The position numbers and the translations under genes are program-made. The notes below the pieces were generated by a model that saw nothing but the letters and a program-made list of their open reading frames with translations, was not told the origin of the DNA and made no database searches. From an uncultured Lachnospiraceae bacterium (GTDB taxonomy: Bacteria; Bacillota; Clostridia; Lachnospirales; Lachnospiraceae): a stretch of DNA of 64,000 nucleotides. Positions 8,464-16,637 of this stretch are shown here, one piece after another. The DNA is taken from the NCBI GenBank assembly GCA_905199445.1, contig CAJKGK010000007.1:1-64000 (forward strand). The letters are read 5' to 3'. How positions within the stretch are numbered: the first letter of the stretch is position 1; the number at the start of each line of letters is the position of its first letter.

Positions 8464-8619
8464 ACGGCGATATATATACGATAATTATTGTATACATGAC
8501 TAAATATTCTGAAAATAATGCGAAATTGTGTGTGAAAAAAATGAATTTTTCTTTACAACCTTAAATAAAAATAAATAATCAATATATTTATTAAGAAAAT
8601 GTGAAATTTTGCGAAAAGG

Positions 8620-8649
8620 TTGACATTTTGCGGATATTTCCTCTATAAT
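8620..8649 (+). promoter_or_regulatory. Sigma-A promoter of citrate synthase
   Basis: Perfect TTGACA (8620-8625) and TATAAT (8644-8649) hexamers separated by 18 nt. The 8464-8619 stretch upstream is very A+T-rich and shows no gene. Confidence 0.88.
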
Positions 8650-8664
8650 AGAAATTAAGCAATT

Positions 8665-8683
8665 TGCATAGAATTTCTATGCA
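8665..8683. promoter_or_regulatory. Perfect palindrome near the citrate synthase transcription start
   Basis: TGCATAGAATTTCTATGCA is a 9-bp perfect inverted repeat around one central base. It starts 15 nt after the -10 hexamer, where a repressor would block initiation or early elongation. The binding protein is unknown. Confidence 0.6.
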
Positions 8684-8726
8684 TTTAGATTGAATAATTA
8701 TAACTGAAAAGAGGAGGCGATGGCTT

Positions 8727-10091
8727 ATGGCAGAAAGAGATATTTTTGAAATCACCCCTGAAATCTTAAATCTTGCTCAGATGTGCCAGGAAAGCAGTAC
8801 GATTGATCCGCAGCTTTATACGCAGTATGACGTAAAGCGGGGATTACGTGATGTCAACGGTAAAGGTGTTGTTGCGGGACTTACCCATATATCGGATATT
8901 ATTTCATCAAAAACTGTTGATGGACAGTCCATTCCATGTGAAGGTGAACTGTATTACCGTGGAATTTCTATAGAAAGTCTTGTTTCCGGATTTGTTCGGG
9001 AAAAAAGGTTTGGATTTGAAGAAATTACGTATTTGATTTTATTCGGTCAACTTCCAACGGCCCAGCAGCTGAAGGAATTTAAGGGGCTGCTATCCTCCTA
9101 TCAGACATTACCTACGAATTTTGTCAGGGACGTTATTATGAAAGCACCAAGCAGCGATATGATGAATACCCTGTCACGAAGTGTTCTTACTCTATATGCC
9201 TATGACGATAAAGCAGATGATACATCCATCCCCAATGTTCTCAGGCAATCGCTTATGTTAATCAGTGTTTTTCCAATGCTTGCAGTCTATGGTTATCAGG
9301 CATATAATCACTATATTTGCGGAGACAGTTTCTATATTCATAACCCATTACCTGAATTATCCACTGCGGAAAATATTTTAAGAATGCTGCGTCCGAATAT
9401 GAGCTATTCACCAACGGAGGCGCTTGTTCTTGATCTTGCGCTTGTGCTTCATATGGATCACGGCGGCGGTAATAACTCTACATTTACAACCCATGTTGTA
9501 ACATCTTCCGGAACGGATACATATTCTGTTGTGGCGGCTGCGTTAGGTTCACTTAAAGGCCCAAAGCATGGCGGTGCCAATATTAAGGTTGTTGAAATGT
9601 TTAATGACATGAAGGCAAACTTAAAAGACTGGAAGGATGAACAAGAGGTTAAAACTTATTTGAAAAAACTGCTCCACAAGGAAGCCTTTGACCGTAAGGG
9701 GCTTATTTACGGAATGGGACACGCTGTTTATTCAATTTCTGACCCCAGAGCCAAAATATTTAAGGGTTTTGTTGAACGTCTGGCAAAGGAAAAGGGGCGT
9801 CAGGAAGACTTTGAACTGTATTCCTTAGTTGAACGTCTGGGACCGGAAGTCATTGCCGAAGAACGTAAAATATATAAGGGCGTCAGTGCCAATGTGGACT
9901 TTTACAGTGGCTTTGTTTACAGTATGCTGGACCTGCCGCTGAAACTGTTTACACCGATTTTTGCCACGGCCCGTATTGTAGGCTGGAGCGCGCATCGTCT
10001 GGAAGAACTGATTAATACGGATAAGATTATCCGTCCGGCGTATAAAGCTGTGTTAGGCCATGAAGCCTATGTGCCTATTGCCCAGCGGTAA
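8727..10091 (+). CDS. gltA: Citrate synthase
   Basis: A 454-residue citrate/2-methylcitrate synthase that condenses oxaloacetate with acetyl-CoA. The catalytic His is in LKGPKHGGAN near residue 284, the second His in GMGHAVYS near 333, and the catalytic Asp in SANVDFYSGF near 392. It is longer at the N-terminus than the ~370-residue Bacillus enzyme, as in many Clostridia. GAGGAGG precedes the ATG. No aconitase or isocitrate dehydrogenase is nearby. A strong promoter with a downstream palindrome suggests repression, perhaps by a nutrient-sensing regulator. Confidence 0.93.
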   Translation: MAERDIFEITPEILNLAQMCQESSTIDPQLYTQYDVKRGLRDVNGKGVVAGLTHISDIISSKTVDGQSIPCEGELYYRGISIESLVSGFVREKRFGFEEITYLILFGQLPTAQQLKEFKGLLSSYQTLPTNFVRDVIMKAPSSDMMNTLSRSVLTLYAYDDKADDTSIPNVLRQSLMLISVFPMLAVYGYQAYNHYICGDSFYIHNPLPELSTAENILRMLRPNMSYSPTEALVLDLALVLHMDHGGGNNSTFTTHVVTSSGTDTYSVVAAALGSLKGPKHGGANIKVVEMFNDMKANLKDWKDEQEVKTYLKKLLHKEAFDRKGLIYGMGHAVYSISDPRAKIFKGFVERLAKEKGRQEDFELYSLVERLGPEVIAEERKIYKGVSANVDFYSGFVYSMLDLPLKLFTPIFATARIVGWSAHRLEELINTDKIIRPAYKAVLGHEAYVPIAQR

Positions 10092-10111
10092 AAAATCAGG
10101 AAGGCAAATAC

Positions 10112-10573
10112 ATGGAGATTGAAAGAAAATTTTTAATACGGGATCTGCCCAAAGATTTGAAACAATATCCGTTTCATCGAATTGAGCAGGGGTATTTAAG
10201 TGTGAATCCGGTGGTACGGATTCGCAGACAGGATGAGGATTATTATCTGACTTATAAATCCAGTGGAATGATGGCCAGAGAGGAGTATAATCTGCCTCTT
10301 ACTGGGGAAGCCTATGAGCATATGCGGTCAAAGACAGACGGCAACCTGATCACAAAGACAAGGTATTGTATTCCCCTGGATGATTTGACGATAGAACTGG
10401 ACATTTTTGAAGGCGCTTTTTGCGGGCTGGTGGTGGCAGAGGTGGAATTTGAAAGTGTAGCGCAGGCCCAGCAGTTTGTGATGCCGACCTGGTTTGAAAA
10501 GGATGTCACCTGGGACTCGAGGTTCCACAACAGTTACATGAGTACAGCCGATCCTGGAGAATATGGTTTGTGA
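10112..10573 (+). CDS. CYTH-domain protein (triphosphate tunnel enzyme family)
   Basis: A 153-residue CYTH-domain protein starting MEIERKFLI, which carries the ExExK signature at residues 2-6. Later charged pairs (RIRRQ, YYLTYK, ELDIFEG, VAEVEFE) form the tunnel that binds triphosphate and metal. Relatives are inorganic triphosphatases or thiamine triphosphatases; the substrate here is not certain. It starts 20 nt after citrate synthase with AGGAAGG, so it is likely co-transcribed with it. Confidence 0.85.
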   Translation: MEIERKFLIRDLPKDLKQYPFHRIEQGYLSVNPVVRIRRQDEDYYLTYKSSGMMAREEYNLPLTGEAYEHMRSKTDGNLITKTRYCIPLDDLTIELDIFEGAFCGLVVAEVEFESVAQAQQFVMPTWFEKDVTWDSRFHNSYMSTADPGEYGL

Positions 10574-10653
10574 TTGAGGAAATACAGTCTGTTATATGAA
10601 ATATACGGTCAGTTATCTAAAGAATGCAGTCTGTGCTTTAGAAGAATTTTCCA

Positions 10654-10682
10654 GCATATAATTTGAATCAATGTTCATAATA
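10654..10682 (+). promoter_or_regulatory. Sigma-G-like forespore promoter
   Basis: GCATA (10654-10658), a 17-nt spacer and CATAATA (10676-10682) match the Bacillus sigma-F/G consensus. It sits just upstream of the spore protein gene. Confidence 0.65.
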
Positions 10683-10735
10683 GGAGTACAGACATGAATG
10701 TCTGAAAAAATTCATTTTATATGGAGGAAGAAATA

Positions 10736-10969
10736 ATGTCCAATACAAGTGGAACAGGTTCCAACGGAAGCCGTATGGAAGTACCTGAAGCAAAGGAAGC
10801 AATGAACAGATTTAAAATGGAAGTTGCCAGTGAGCTTGGTGTCAACTTAAAGCAGGGTTATAATGGTGATTTAACATCTGCACAGACAGGTTCAATCGGC
10901 GGTGAAATGGTTCGCCGTATGATCAAAAAACAGGAAGAACAGATGTCCGGATCAAATTCCGGTATGTAA
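10736..10969 (+). CDS. Alpha/beta-type small acid-soluble spore protein
   Basis: A 77-residue spore DNA-binding protein. The GPR protease cleavage region KMEVASELGV lies near residue 30, followed by the family core GYNGDLTSAQTGSIGGEMV. These proteins coat spore DNA and protect it from UV and heat, then are degraded at germination. The ATG at 10736 is used. An in-frame ATG at 10721 would include the ribosome site GGAGGA itself. It is preceded by a sigma-G-like promoter and followed by a strong terminator, so it is monocistronic. Confidence 0.93.
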   Translation: MSNTSGTGSNGSRMEVPEAKEAMNRFKMEVASELGVNLKQGYNGDLTSAQTGSIGGEMVRRMIKKQEEQMSGSNSGM

Positions 10970-10984
10970 TCCATTAAAGGTATG

Positions 10985-11028
10985 CAGGACCGCGCCTGGC
11001 GAGAAGCCGGGCAGCGGTCCTGTTTTTT
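10985..11028 (+). terminator. Terminator of the spore protein gene
   Basis: CAGGACCGC pairs with GCGGTCCTG, followed by TTTTTT. Confidence 0.88.
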
Positions 11029-11131
11029 CGTTTATAAAATGTTCACATTTGTTCGCTTAATAATGTTTGAAATTTATGTTATTTAAGCGTATAGTGAAAC
11101 TATATCATATGACAGGACAGGGGGAATTTTT

Positions 11132-11848
11132 ATGTCAACACCGCATAATGAAGCACACAGCGGAGATATTGCCAAAACTGTTTTAATGCCTGGGGATCCG
11201 CTGCGGGCACAGTATATTGCACAGACCTATCTTAAAGATGCAACGTGTTTTAATACGGTCAGAGGAATGTTGGGGTATACCGGAACGTATAAGGGGCACC
11301 GCGTCTCTGTGATGGGATCTGGCATGGGAATGCCAAGTATTGGTATTTATTCTTACGAGCTGTACAGTATGTATGATGTGGAAAATATTATAAGAATCGG
11401 CAGCGCAGGTGCTTATACTCCGGCACTGGATATTTTTGATCTGGTACTTGCAGACAGTGCGTGGAGCGAGTCATCTTTTGCGAAGGCGCAGGCAGGGGTA
11501 AGTAAAGATGTGATGGAGCCGTCTCAAATATTAAATGATGTCATCCAAAAAACTGCCCAAAAGCTGGATATCCCTGTGCATTTGGCTCGGATTCATTCCA
11601 GTGATGTTTTTTACCATGAGGACAGTGTGGGAAGCTATGAGAATTATTATCGGGATCATGGCTGTGCATGTGTGGAGATGGAAAGCTTTGCGCTGTTTCA
11701 TAATGCCTGTATTCTGGGAAAAAGGGCGGCCTGTCTGCTGACCATTTCTGATTCGTTTGTATCTCATAAGGCAACTACGGCTATGGAGCGGCAGACATCC
11801 TTTAACCGGATGATGGAAGTGGCATTGGAGAGTGCCATTCGGTTATAA
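11132..11848 (+). CDS. deoD: Purine nucleoside phosphorylase (DeoD type)
   Basis: A 238-residue hexameric-type phosphorylase that splits purine (deoxy)nucleosides with phosphate into base and (deoxy)ribose-1-phosphate. Recognisable are VLMPGDPLRAQYIA near residue 18, GMLGYTGTYKGHRVSVMGSGMGMPS near 45-70, RIGSAGAY near 88 and CVEMESFALF near 178. AGGGGGA precedes the ATG. The phosphopentomutase gene starts 28 nt after its stop, giving a deoD-deoB salvage operon that supplies free purine bases and pentose phosphates. Confidence 0.95.
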   Translation: MSTPHNEAHSGDIAKTVLMPGDPLRAQYIAQTYLKDATCFNTVRGMLGYTGTYKGHRVSVMGSGMGMPSIGIYSYELYSMYDVENIIRIGSAGAYTPALDIFDLVLADSAWSESSFAKAQAGVSKDVMEPSQILNDVIQKTAQKLDIPVHLARIHSSDVFYHEDSVGSYENYYRDHGCACVEMESFALFHNACILGKRAACLLTISDSFVSHKATTAMERQTSFNRMMEVALESAIRL

Positions 11849-11876
11849 TCCGGACGGTTCAGAAAGGGGCATGACT

Positions 11877-13061
11877 ATGAAGTACAGGAGAATTTTTACA
11901 ATCGTCGTTGATTCCTTTGGCATTGGGGCTATGCCGGATGCTGATCGGTTCGAAGATACGGGAGCAGATACACTGGGACATATTGATCAGGCCGCGGGGC
12001 CTCTGAATCTGCCCAATTTAGCTGGACTGGGACTGGGGCGGCTCCATCCTTTCCGGGGCGGCGAAGCTGTTCAGACGCGGGGGCACTATGGAATTTTGCA
12101 GGAGGCCAGCGTTGGCAAGGACACCATGACCGGCCACTGGGAAATGATGGGACTGCATGTGACCAAACCTTTTCAGACATTTACGGAAAACGGATTTCCT
12201 GAGGCGCTGATCGATGCACTGGAAAGGGAGACCGGACATAAGGTTATCGGCAACAGGGCAGCCAGCGGAACCGAGATTCTGGAGGTGCTGGGTGAAGAAC
12301 ATATCCGCACAGGGGCTATGATTGTCTATACATCTGCGGATTCGGTGCTGCAGATTGCTGCCAGCGAAGAAACTTTTGGTCTCGAGGAACTGTATCGGTG
12401 CTGTGAGATTGCCAGACGGCTCACATTAAAGCCTGAGTGGCGTGTAGGACGGGTGATTGCAAGGCCGTTTGTGGGAATGGTTCCAGGGCAATTTAAACGA
12501 ACCTCAAACCGCCATGATTATGCCCTTTCACCCAGTGGTCCAACAGCTCTTAATGCTCTGGCAGATCAGGGCTTTGATGTGATTGGCGTGGGAAAAATAG
12601 GTGATATATTTAATGGCCAGGGAATTACCCGATCTTTACGATCTAAAAGCAGTGTTCAGGGGATGACGCAGGCGATCGGGCTGACACAGGAAGATTTCTC
12701 TGGGCTGTGTTTTGTCAATTTGGTGGATTTTGACGCCTTGTGGGGGCATCGGAGAAATCCGGAAGGCTATGCCCGAGAACTGGAAATGTTTGATGAAAAG
12801 CTGGGCATTTTTCTTAGCGGGCTTAAAGGGGATGATCTGGTAATGATTACTGCTGATCATGGAAATGACCCTACCTACAGAGGGACAGATCATACAAGAG
12901 AACAGGTCCCTCTTCTGTGTTGGTCACCATCCATGAAAGAGACAGGGATGATGCCTGTTGCCCGGACATTTGCAGTGATTGGAGCCACGATTACCGATAA
13001 TTTTTCGGTTCCAATGCCTGAAAATACCATTGGAAAGAGTATTTTAGATGATTTAAAGTGA
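11877..13061 (+). CDS. deoB: Phosphopentomutase
   Basis: A 394-residue alkaline-phosphatase-superfamily mutase that converts (deoxy)ribose-1-phosphate to the 5-phosphate. It has the metal/phosphoserine region VVDSFGIGAMPDA at the start, DTMTGHWEMMG near residue 85, ITADHGNDP near 325 and GTDHTREQVPLL near 338. The second of two close in-frame ATGs (11871 and 11877) is chosen because AAAGGGG (11863-11869) lies 7 nt before 11877 and almost touches 11871. A still earlier start would overlap deoD. It acts directly on the product of DeoD. Confidence 0.94.
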   Translation: MKYRRIFTIVVDSFGIGAMPDADRFEDTGADTLGHIDQAAGPLNLPNLAGLGLGRLHPFRGGEAVQTRGHYGILQEASVGKDTMTGHWEMMGLHVTKPFQTFTENGFPEALIDALERETGHKVIGNRAASGTEILEVLGEEHIRTGAMIVYTSADSVLQIAASEETFGLEELYRCCEIARRLTLKPEWRVGRVIARPFVGMVPGQFKRTSNRHDYALSPSGPTALNALADQGFDVIGVGKIGDIFNGQGITRSLRSKSSVQGMTQAIGLTQEDFSGLCFVNLVDFDALWGHRRNPEGYARELEMFDEKLGIFLSGLKGDDLVMITADHGNDPTYRGTDHTREQVPLLCWSPSMKETGMMPVARTFAVIGATITDNFSVPMPENTIGKSILDDLK

Positions 13062-13111
13062 AAAATTTAAAAAAAAGCCTGGAAAACCTTAAAATATAGG
13101 CAATTTACGTA

Positions 13112-13140
13112 TTTACATATGAGAATCCCTATAATATAAT
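13112..13140 (+). promoter_or_regulatory. Sigma-A promoter of trigger factor
   Basis: TTTACA (13112-13117), a 17-nt spacer and TATAAT (13135-13140). It leaves a leader of about 105 nt with a CCGCC/GGCGG hairpin at 13215-13228. Confidence 0.75.
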
Positions 13141-13256
13141 ACTGTGTAGAGTGCGCGAAAACGGATACGGTTCTATAATCCCACATACGGGCAGACTGTA
13201 TTTGAAGCTACAATCCGCCTTAAGGCGGCGACACTATACAAGGAGGATTATTACAA

Positions 13257-14540
13257 ATGAGTGTACAAATCGAAATGTTGGAGAAGAACATGGCCAAGCT
13301 CACTATTGATGTGCCGGCTGCAGAATTTGAAAAAGCAATTACAACAGCATATAATAAAAACAAAGGCAGATTTAATGTACCAGGATTCAGAAGAGGTAAA
13401 GTGCCTCAGATGATGATCGAAAAGATGTACGGTGCAGCTGTATTTTATGAGGAAGCAGCAAACATTGTTATGCCTGAAGCTTATGCAGCAGCAGCCGATG
13501 AGTCCAAGCTTGATATTGTTTCCAGACCGGAAATCGATGTTACACAGATCGAAAAAGGTAAGGATTTTATTTTTACAGCGACAGTAGCTGTGAAACCGGA
13601 AGCTGTTTTAGGACAGTATAAAGGTATCGAAGTTGAAAAGGCTGTCATCGAAGTTACGGACGAAGAAGTTGACGCTGAAGTTAAGAAGGCTCAGGAACAG
13701 AATTCCAGAGAGATCACAGTTGAACGTGCGGCTGAAAACGGAGACACAGTTGTGATCGACTATGCGGGAACCATTGACGGTGTCGCATTTGACGGCGGCA
13801 GCGCTAAGGGACATTCCCTTGTTTTGGGCTCCGGTTCCTTTATCCCGGGCTTTGAAGATCAGTTAATCGGTGCCGCAGCTGGTTCTGATGTGGAAGTTCA
13901 TGTCACTTTCCCTGAAGAATATCATGCAAAAGAACTGGCTGGAAAGGAAGCTGTATTTGCCTGCACAGTTCATGAAGTAAAGACAAAGGAATATCCTGAA
14001 ATCGATGATGAGTTTGCTCAGGACGTATCTGAATTTGATACACTGGCTGAGTATAAAGACGATATCAGAAAGAATATTACAACAAGAAAAGAAAACGAAG
14101 CAAAGAATGCAAAACAGCAGAAGGTTATGGATCAGATCATTGAAAATGCCACAATGGAAATTCCAGATGCAATGGTTGAAACTCAGGCTGAAAACATGGT
14201 CAATGAATATGGCCAGAGATTAAGCTACCAGGGACTTTCTCTTCAGCAGTATTTCCAGTTTACAGGCTTAAACGCTGAAACATTGAAGGAACAGTTAAAG
14301 CCGCAGGCACTGAAGAATATCCAGAGCCGTCTTGTGCTTGAAGCTGTAATCAAGGCTGAAAACATTGAAGTCAGCGATGATGAATTAAACGCTGAAATCG
14401 AAAAAATGGCATCCATGTACCAGATGGAAGTTGACAAGGTTAAAGAATTACTGGGCGATGCTGAAAAAGAAAATATCAAAAATGATATCGCTGCTCAGAA
14501 GGCAGTTGAGTTCGTTACAGAAGCAGCAGTTGAGAAATAA
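13257..14540 (+). CDS. tig: Trigger factor (ribosome-bound chaperone, prolyl isomerase)
   Basis: A 427-residue chaperone that binds the ribosome near L23 and helps nascent chains fold. The ribosome-binding signature FNVPGFRRGKVP lies at about residues 38-49. The FKBP-type isomerase domain covers about 155-245 (GDTVVIDYAGTIDG, FIPGFEDQLIGA). The helical substrate-binding C-domain makes up the rest. AAGGAGG precedes the ATG. It is the first gene of the tig-clpP-clpX-lon-engB cluster, but a terminator separates it from clpP. Confidence 0.96.
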   Translation: MSVQIEMLEKNMAKLTIDVPAAEFEKAITTAYNKNKGRFNVPGFRRGKVPQMMIEKMYGAAVFYEEAANIVMPEAYAAAADESKLDIVSRPEIDVTQIEKGKDFIFTATVAVKPEAVLGQYKGIEVEKAVIEVTDEEVDAEVKKAQEQNSREITVERAAENGDTVVIDYAGTIDGVAFDGGSAKGHSLVLGSGSFIPGFEDQLIGAAAGSDVEVHVTFPEEYHAKELAGKEAVFACTVHEVKTKEYPEIDDEFAQDVSEFDTLAEYKDDIRKNITTRKENEAKNAKQQKVMDQIIENATMEIPDAMVETQAENMVNEYGQRLSYQGLSLQQYFQFTGLNAETLKEQLKPQALKNIQSRLVLEAVIKAENIEVSDDELNAEIEKMASMYQMEVDKVKELLGDAEKENIKNDIAAQKAVEFVTEAAVEK

Positions 14541-14570
14541 TCTCGCTGCGGCAGATGGATTACAGATGAT

Positions 14571-14616
14571 AAACCCGGCCCCGATTGGCATGTGATGTCA
14601 ATCGGGACTGGGTTTT
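14571..14616 (+). terminator. Terminator between tig and clpP
   Basis: CCCGATTG pairs with CAATCGGG, extended by AAACCC/GGGTTTT, and ends in T residues. It may be leaky, with some read-through into clpP, because clpP follows within 30 nt and no separate promoter is obvious. Confidence 0.75.
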
Positions 14617-14645
14617 GCAAAAAAATCCGGACAGGAGGAATATTT

Positions 14646-15230
14646 ATGAGTTTAGTACCTTATGTCGTTGAACAGACCAGCAGAGGCGAAAGATCTTACG
14701 ATATTTATTCAAGACTTTTAAAAGACCGTATCATTTTCCTCGGAGAAGAGGTTACGGATGTGTCCGCAAACCTGATTGTGTCTCAGCTGTTATTTTTGGA
14801 ATCAGAGGATCCTGGAAAGGATATCAGTCTGTATATTAACAGTCCAGGCGGGTCTGTATCTGCAGGGCTTGCAATTTATGATACAATGAATTACATTAAA
14901 TGCGACGTGTCTACAATCTGTATGGGTATGGCTGCCAGCATGGGTGCTTTTTTACTGGCTGGCGGTACAAAGGGCAAACGTTTTGCTCTGCCTAATTCCA
15001 CGATTATGATTCATCAGCCGTCAGGCGGTGCTCAGGGACAGGCAACAGATATTAAGATTGTGGCAGACCGTATTATTCAGACGAAGAAACAGTTAAATGA
15101 AATTCTTGCTGCGAATACCGGACAGCCGCTTTCCAAAATCGAAATCGATACGGAAAGAGATAATTACATGAGCGCCAAGGAAGCTATGGAATATGGGCTG
15201 ATCGACCAGGTAGTCGCAAACAGAGTATGA
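14646..15230 (+). CDS. clpP: ATP-dependent Clp protease proteolytic subunit
   Basis: A 194-residue serine peptidase that forms the double-heptamer barrel fed by ClpX. The catalytic triad is complete and in standard numbering: Ser98 (MAASMGAF), His123 (IMIHQPSGG) and Asp172. The ATG at 14646 follows GGAGGA. A longer frame from 14592 would run through the tig terminator and is rejected. clpX starts 24 nt downstream, so the two are likely expressed together. Confidence 0.97.
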   Translation: MSLVPYVVEQTSRGERSYDIYSRLLKDRIIFLGEEVTDVSANLIVSQLLFLESEDPGKDISLYINSPGGSVSAGLAIYDTMNYIKCDVSTICMGMAASMGAFLLAGGTKGKRFALPNSTIMIHQPSGGAQGQATDIKIVADRIIQTKKQLNEILAANTGQPLSKIEIDTERDNYMSAKEAMEYGLIDQVVANRV

Positions 15231-15254
15231 TAGGTGGGAGTGTGAGGTAGCCAT

Positions 15255-16553
15255 ATGGCAGGACGCATGGATGAAAAGGGCAAACAGCCGAGATGCTCTT
15301 TCTGTAACAAAACACAGGATCAGGTACGTAAGCTGATTGCCGGTCCCAATGCCTATATCTGCGACGAGTGTGTAGATATCTGTGCGGAGATTATTGAGGA
15401 TGAGTTTGAGGAGGAGGCTGAATACGGTGCGATTAATCTGTTAAAGCCTATTGAAATCAAAAATTTCCTTGATCAGTATGTCATCGGACAGGATGAGGCA
15501 AAGAAAGTATTATCCGTTGCTGTTTATAATCACTACAAGAGAGTCACGGCTGTCAAAGATCCGGATGTGGAACTTCAAAAGAGCAACATTATCATGGTAG
15601 GACCGACTGGTTCAGGTAAGACACTGCTGGCGCAGACATTGGCAAAAATGCTCAATGTGCCATTTGCTATTGCGGACGCCACAGCTCTGACAGAGGCCGG
15701 ATATGTGGGCGAAGATGTGGAAAATATCCTGCTGAAACTGATTCAGGCAGCGGATTACGACATTGAGCGTGCACAGTACGGTATTATTTATATTGATGAG
15801 ATTGATAAGATTACACGTAAATCGGAAAATGTCTCTATCACAAGAGATGTTTCCGGTGAAGGCGTTCAGCAGGCGCTGCTTAAAATTCTTGAGGGAACCG
15901 TTGCATCTGTTCCGCCTCAGGGTGGACGTAAGCATCCCCATCAGGAATTTATTCAGATTGATACAACGAATATTCTTTTCATATGCGGCGGTGCCTTTGA
16001 TGGCCTTGAAAAGATTATCGAGTCCAGAATCGGTCAGAAATCTATTGGATTTAATGCTCAGATCCGTCAGGATATGGAGAAAATCAATGTGGGTGAGCTG
16101 CTGCGTCAGGCGTTGCCTCAGGATTTCGTGAAGTTTGGATTGATTCCGGAATTTATCGGACGTGTTCCGGTCAGTGTAGCTCTTGATCAGTTAGATGAAG
16201 ATGCATTGATCCGTATTCTTACAGAGCCCAAAAGCGCAATTACAAAACAGTATAAGCGTTTATTTGAACTGGATGGTATTCAGCTTGATTTTGAAGATGA
16301 GGCAATTACAGCAATCGCAAAGAAGGCCCTGGAACGGAAAACCGGCGCCAGAGGTTTACGGGCGATTATGGAAGATACAATGATGGATATGATGTTTAAG
16401 CTGCCATCTGAAGAACAGGTTGAGCGCTGTCTGATTACAAAGGATGTTGTGGAAAAATCAGGGGAACCGATTCTTACATATGGGGATCGTGCGCTGCCTA
16501 AAAAGGCTGCTCCAAGGAAGATTTCCAAAAAGAACAGCGGAGAAATCGCATAA
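15255..16553 (+). CDS. clpX: ATP-dependent Clp protease ATP-binding subunit ClpX
   Basis: A 432-residue AAA+ unfoldase. The N-terminal zinc-binding domain has CSFC and CDEC pairs at about residues 15-41. Walker A GPTGSGKT lies near residue 116, the pore loop GYVGED near 154, Walker B IIYIDEID near 178, and the ClpP-docking IGF loop (KSIGFN) near 265. The sensor-2 region KTGARGLRAIME is near 363. It unfolds tagged proteins and threads them into ClpP. The start has a modest ribosome site, GAGGT. Confidence 0.97.
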   Translation: MAGRMDEKGKQPRCSFCNKTQDQVRKLIAGPNAYICDECVDICAEIIEDEFEEEAEYGAINLLKPIEIKNFLDQYVIGQDEAKKVLSVAVYNHYKRVTAVKDPDVELQKSNIIMVGPTGSGKTLLAQTLAKMLNVPFAIADATALTEAGYVGEDVENILLKLIQAADYDIERAQYGIIYIDEIDKITRKSENVSITRDVSGEGVQQALLKILEGTVASVPPQGGRKHPHQEFIQIDTTNILFICGGAFDGLEKIIESRIGQKSIGFNAQIRQDMEKINVGELLRQALPQDFVKFGLIPEFIGRVPVSVALDQLDEDALIRILTEPKSAITKQYKRLFELDGIQLDFEDEAITAIAKKALERKTGARGLRAIMEDTMMDMMFKLPSEEQVERCLITKDVVEKSGEPILTYGDRALPKKAAPRKISKKNSGEIA

Positions 16554-16565
16554 AACAGATATGAG

Positions 16566-16595
16566 GGCTGTGGCAGACTGTGTCCACAGCCTTTT
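16566..16595 (+). terminator. Terminator between clpX and lon
   Basis: GGCTGTGG (16566-16573) pairs with CCACAGCC (16584-16591), followed by TTTT. It is short and probably gives partial termination. Confidence 0.65.
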
Positions 16596-16637
16596 GTCTG
16601 CCGCGGATGCCAATACGAGAGGAATTGATGAGCAAAA

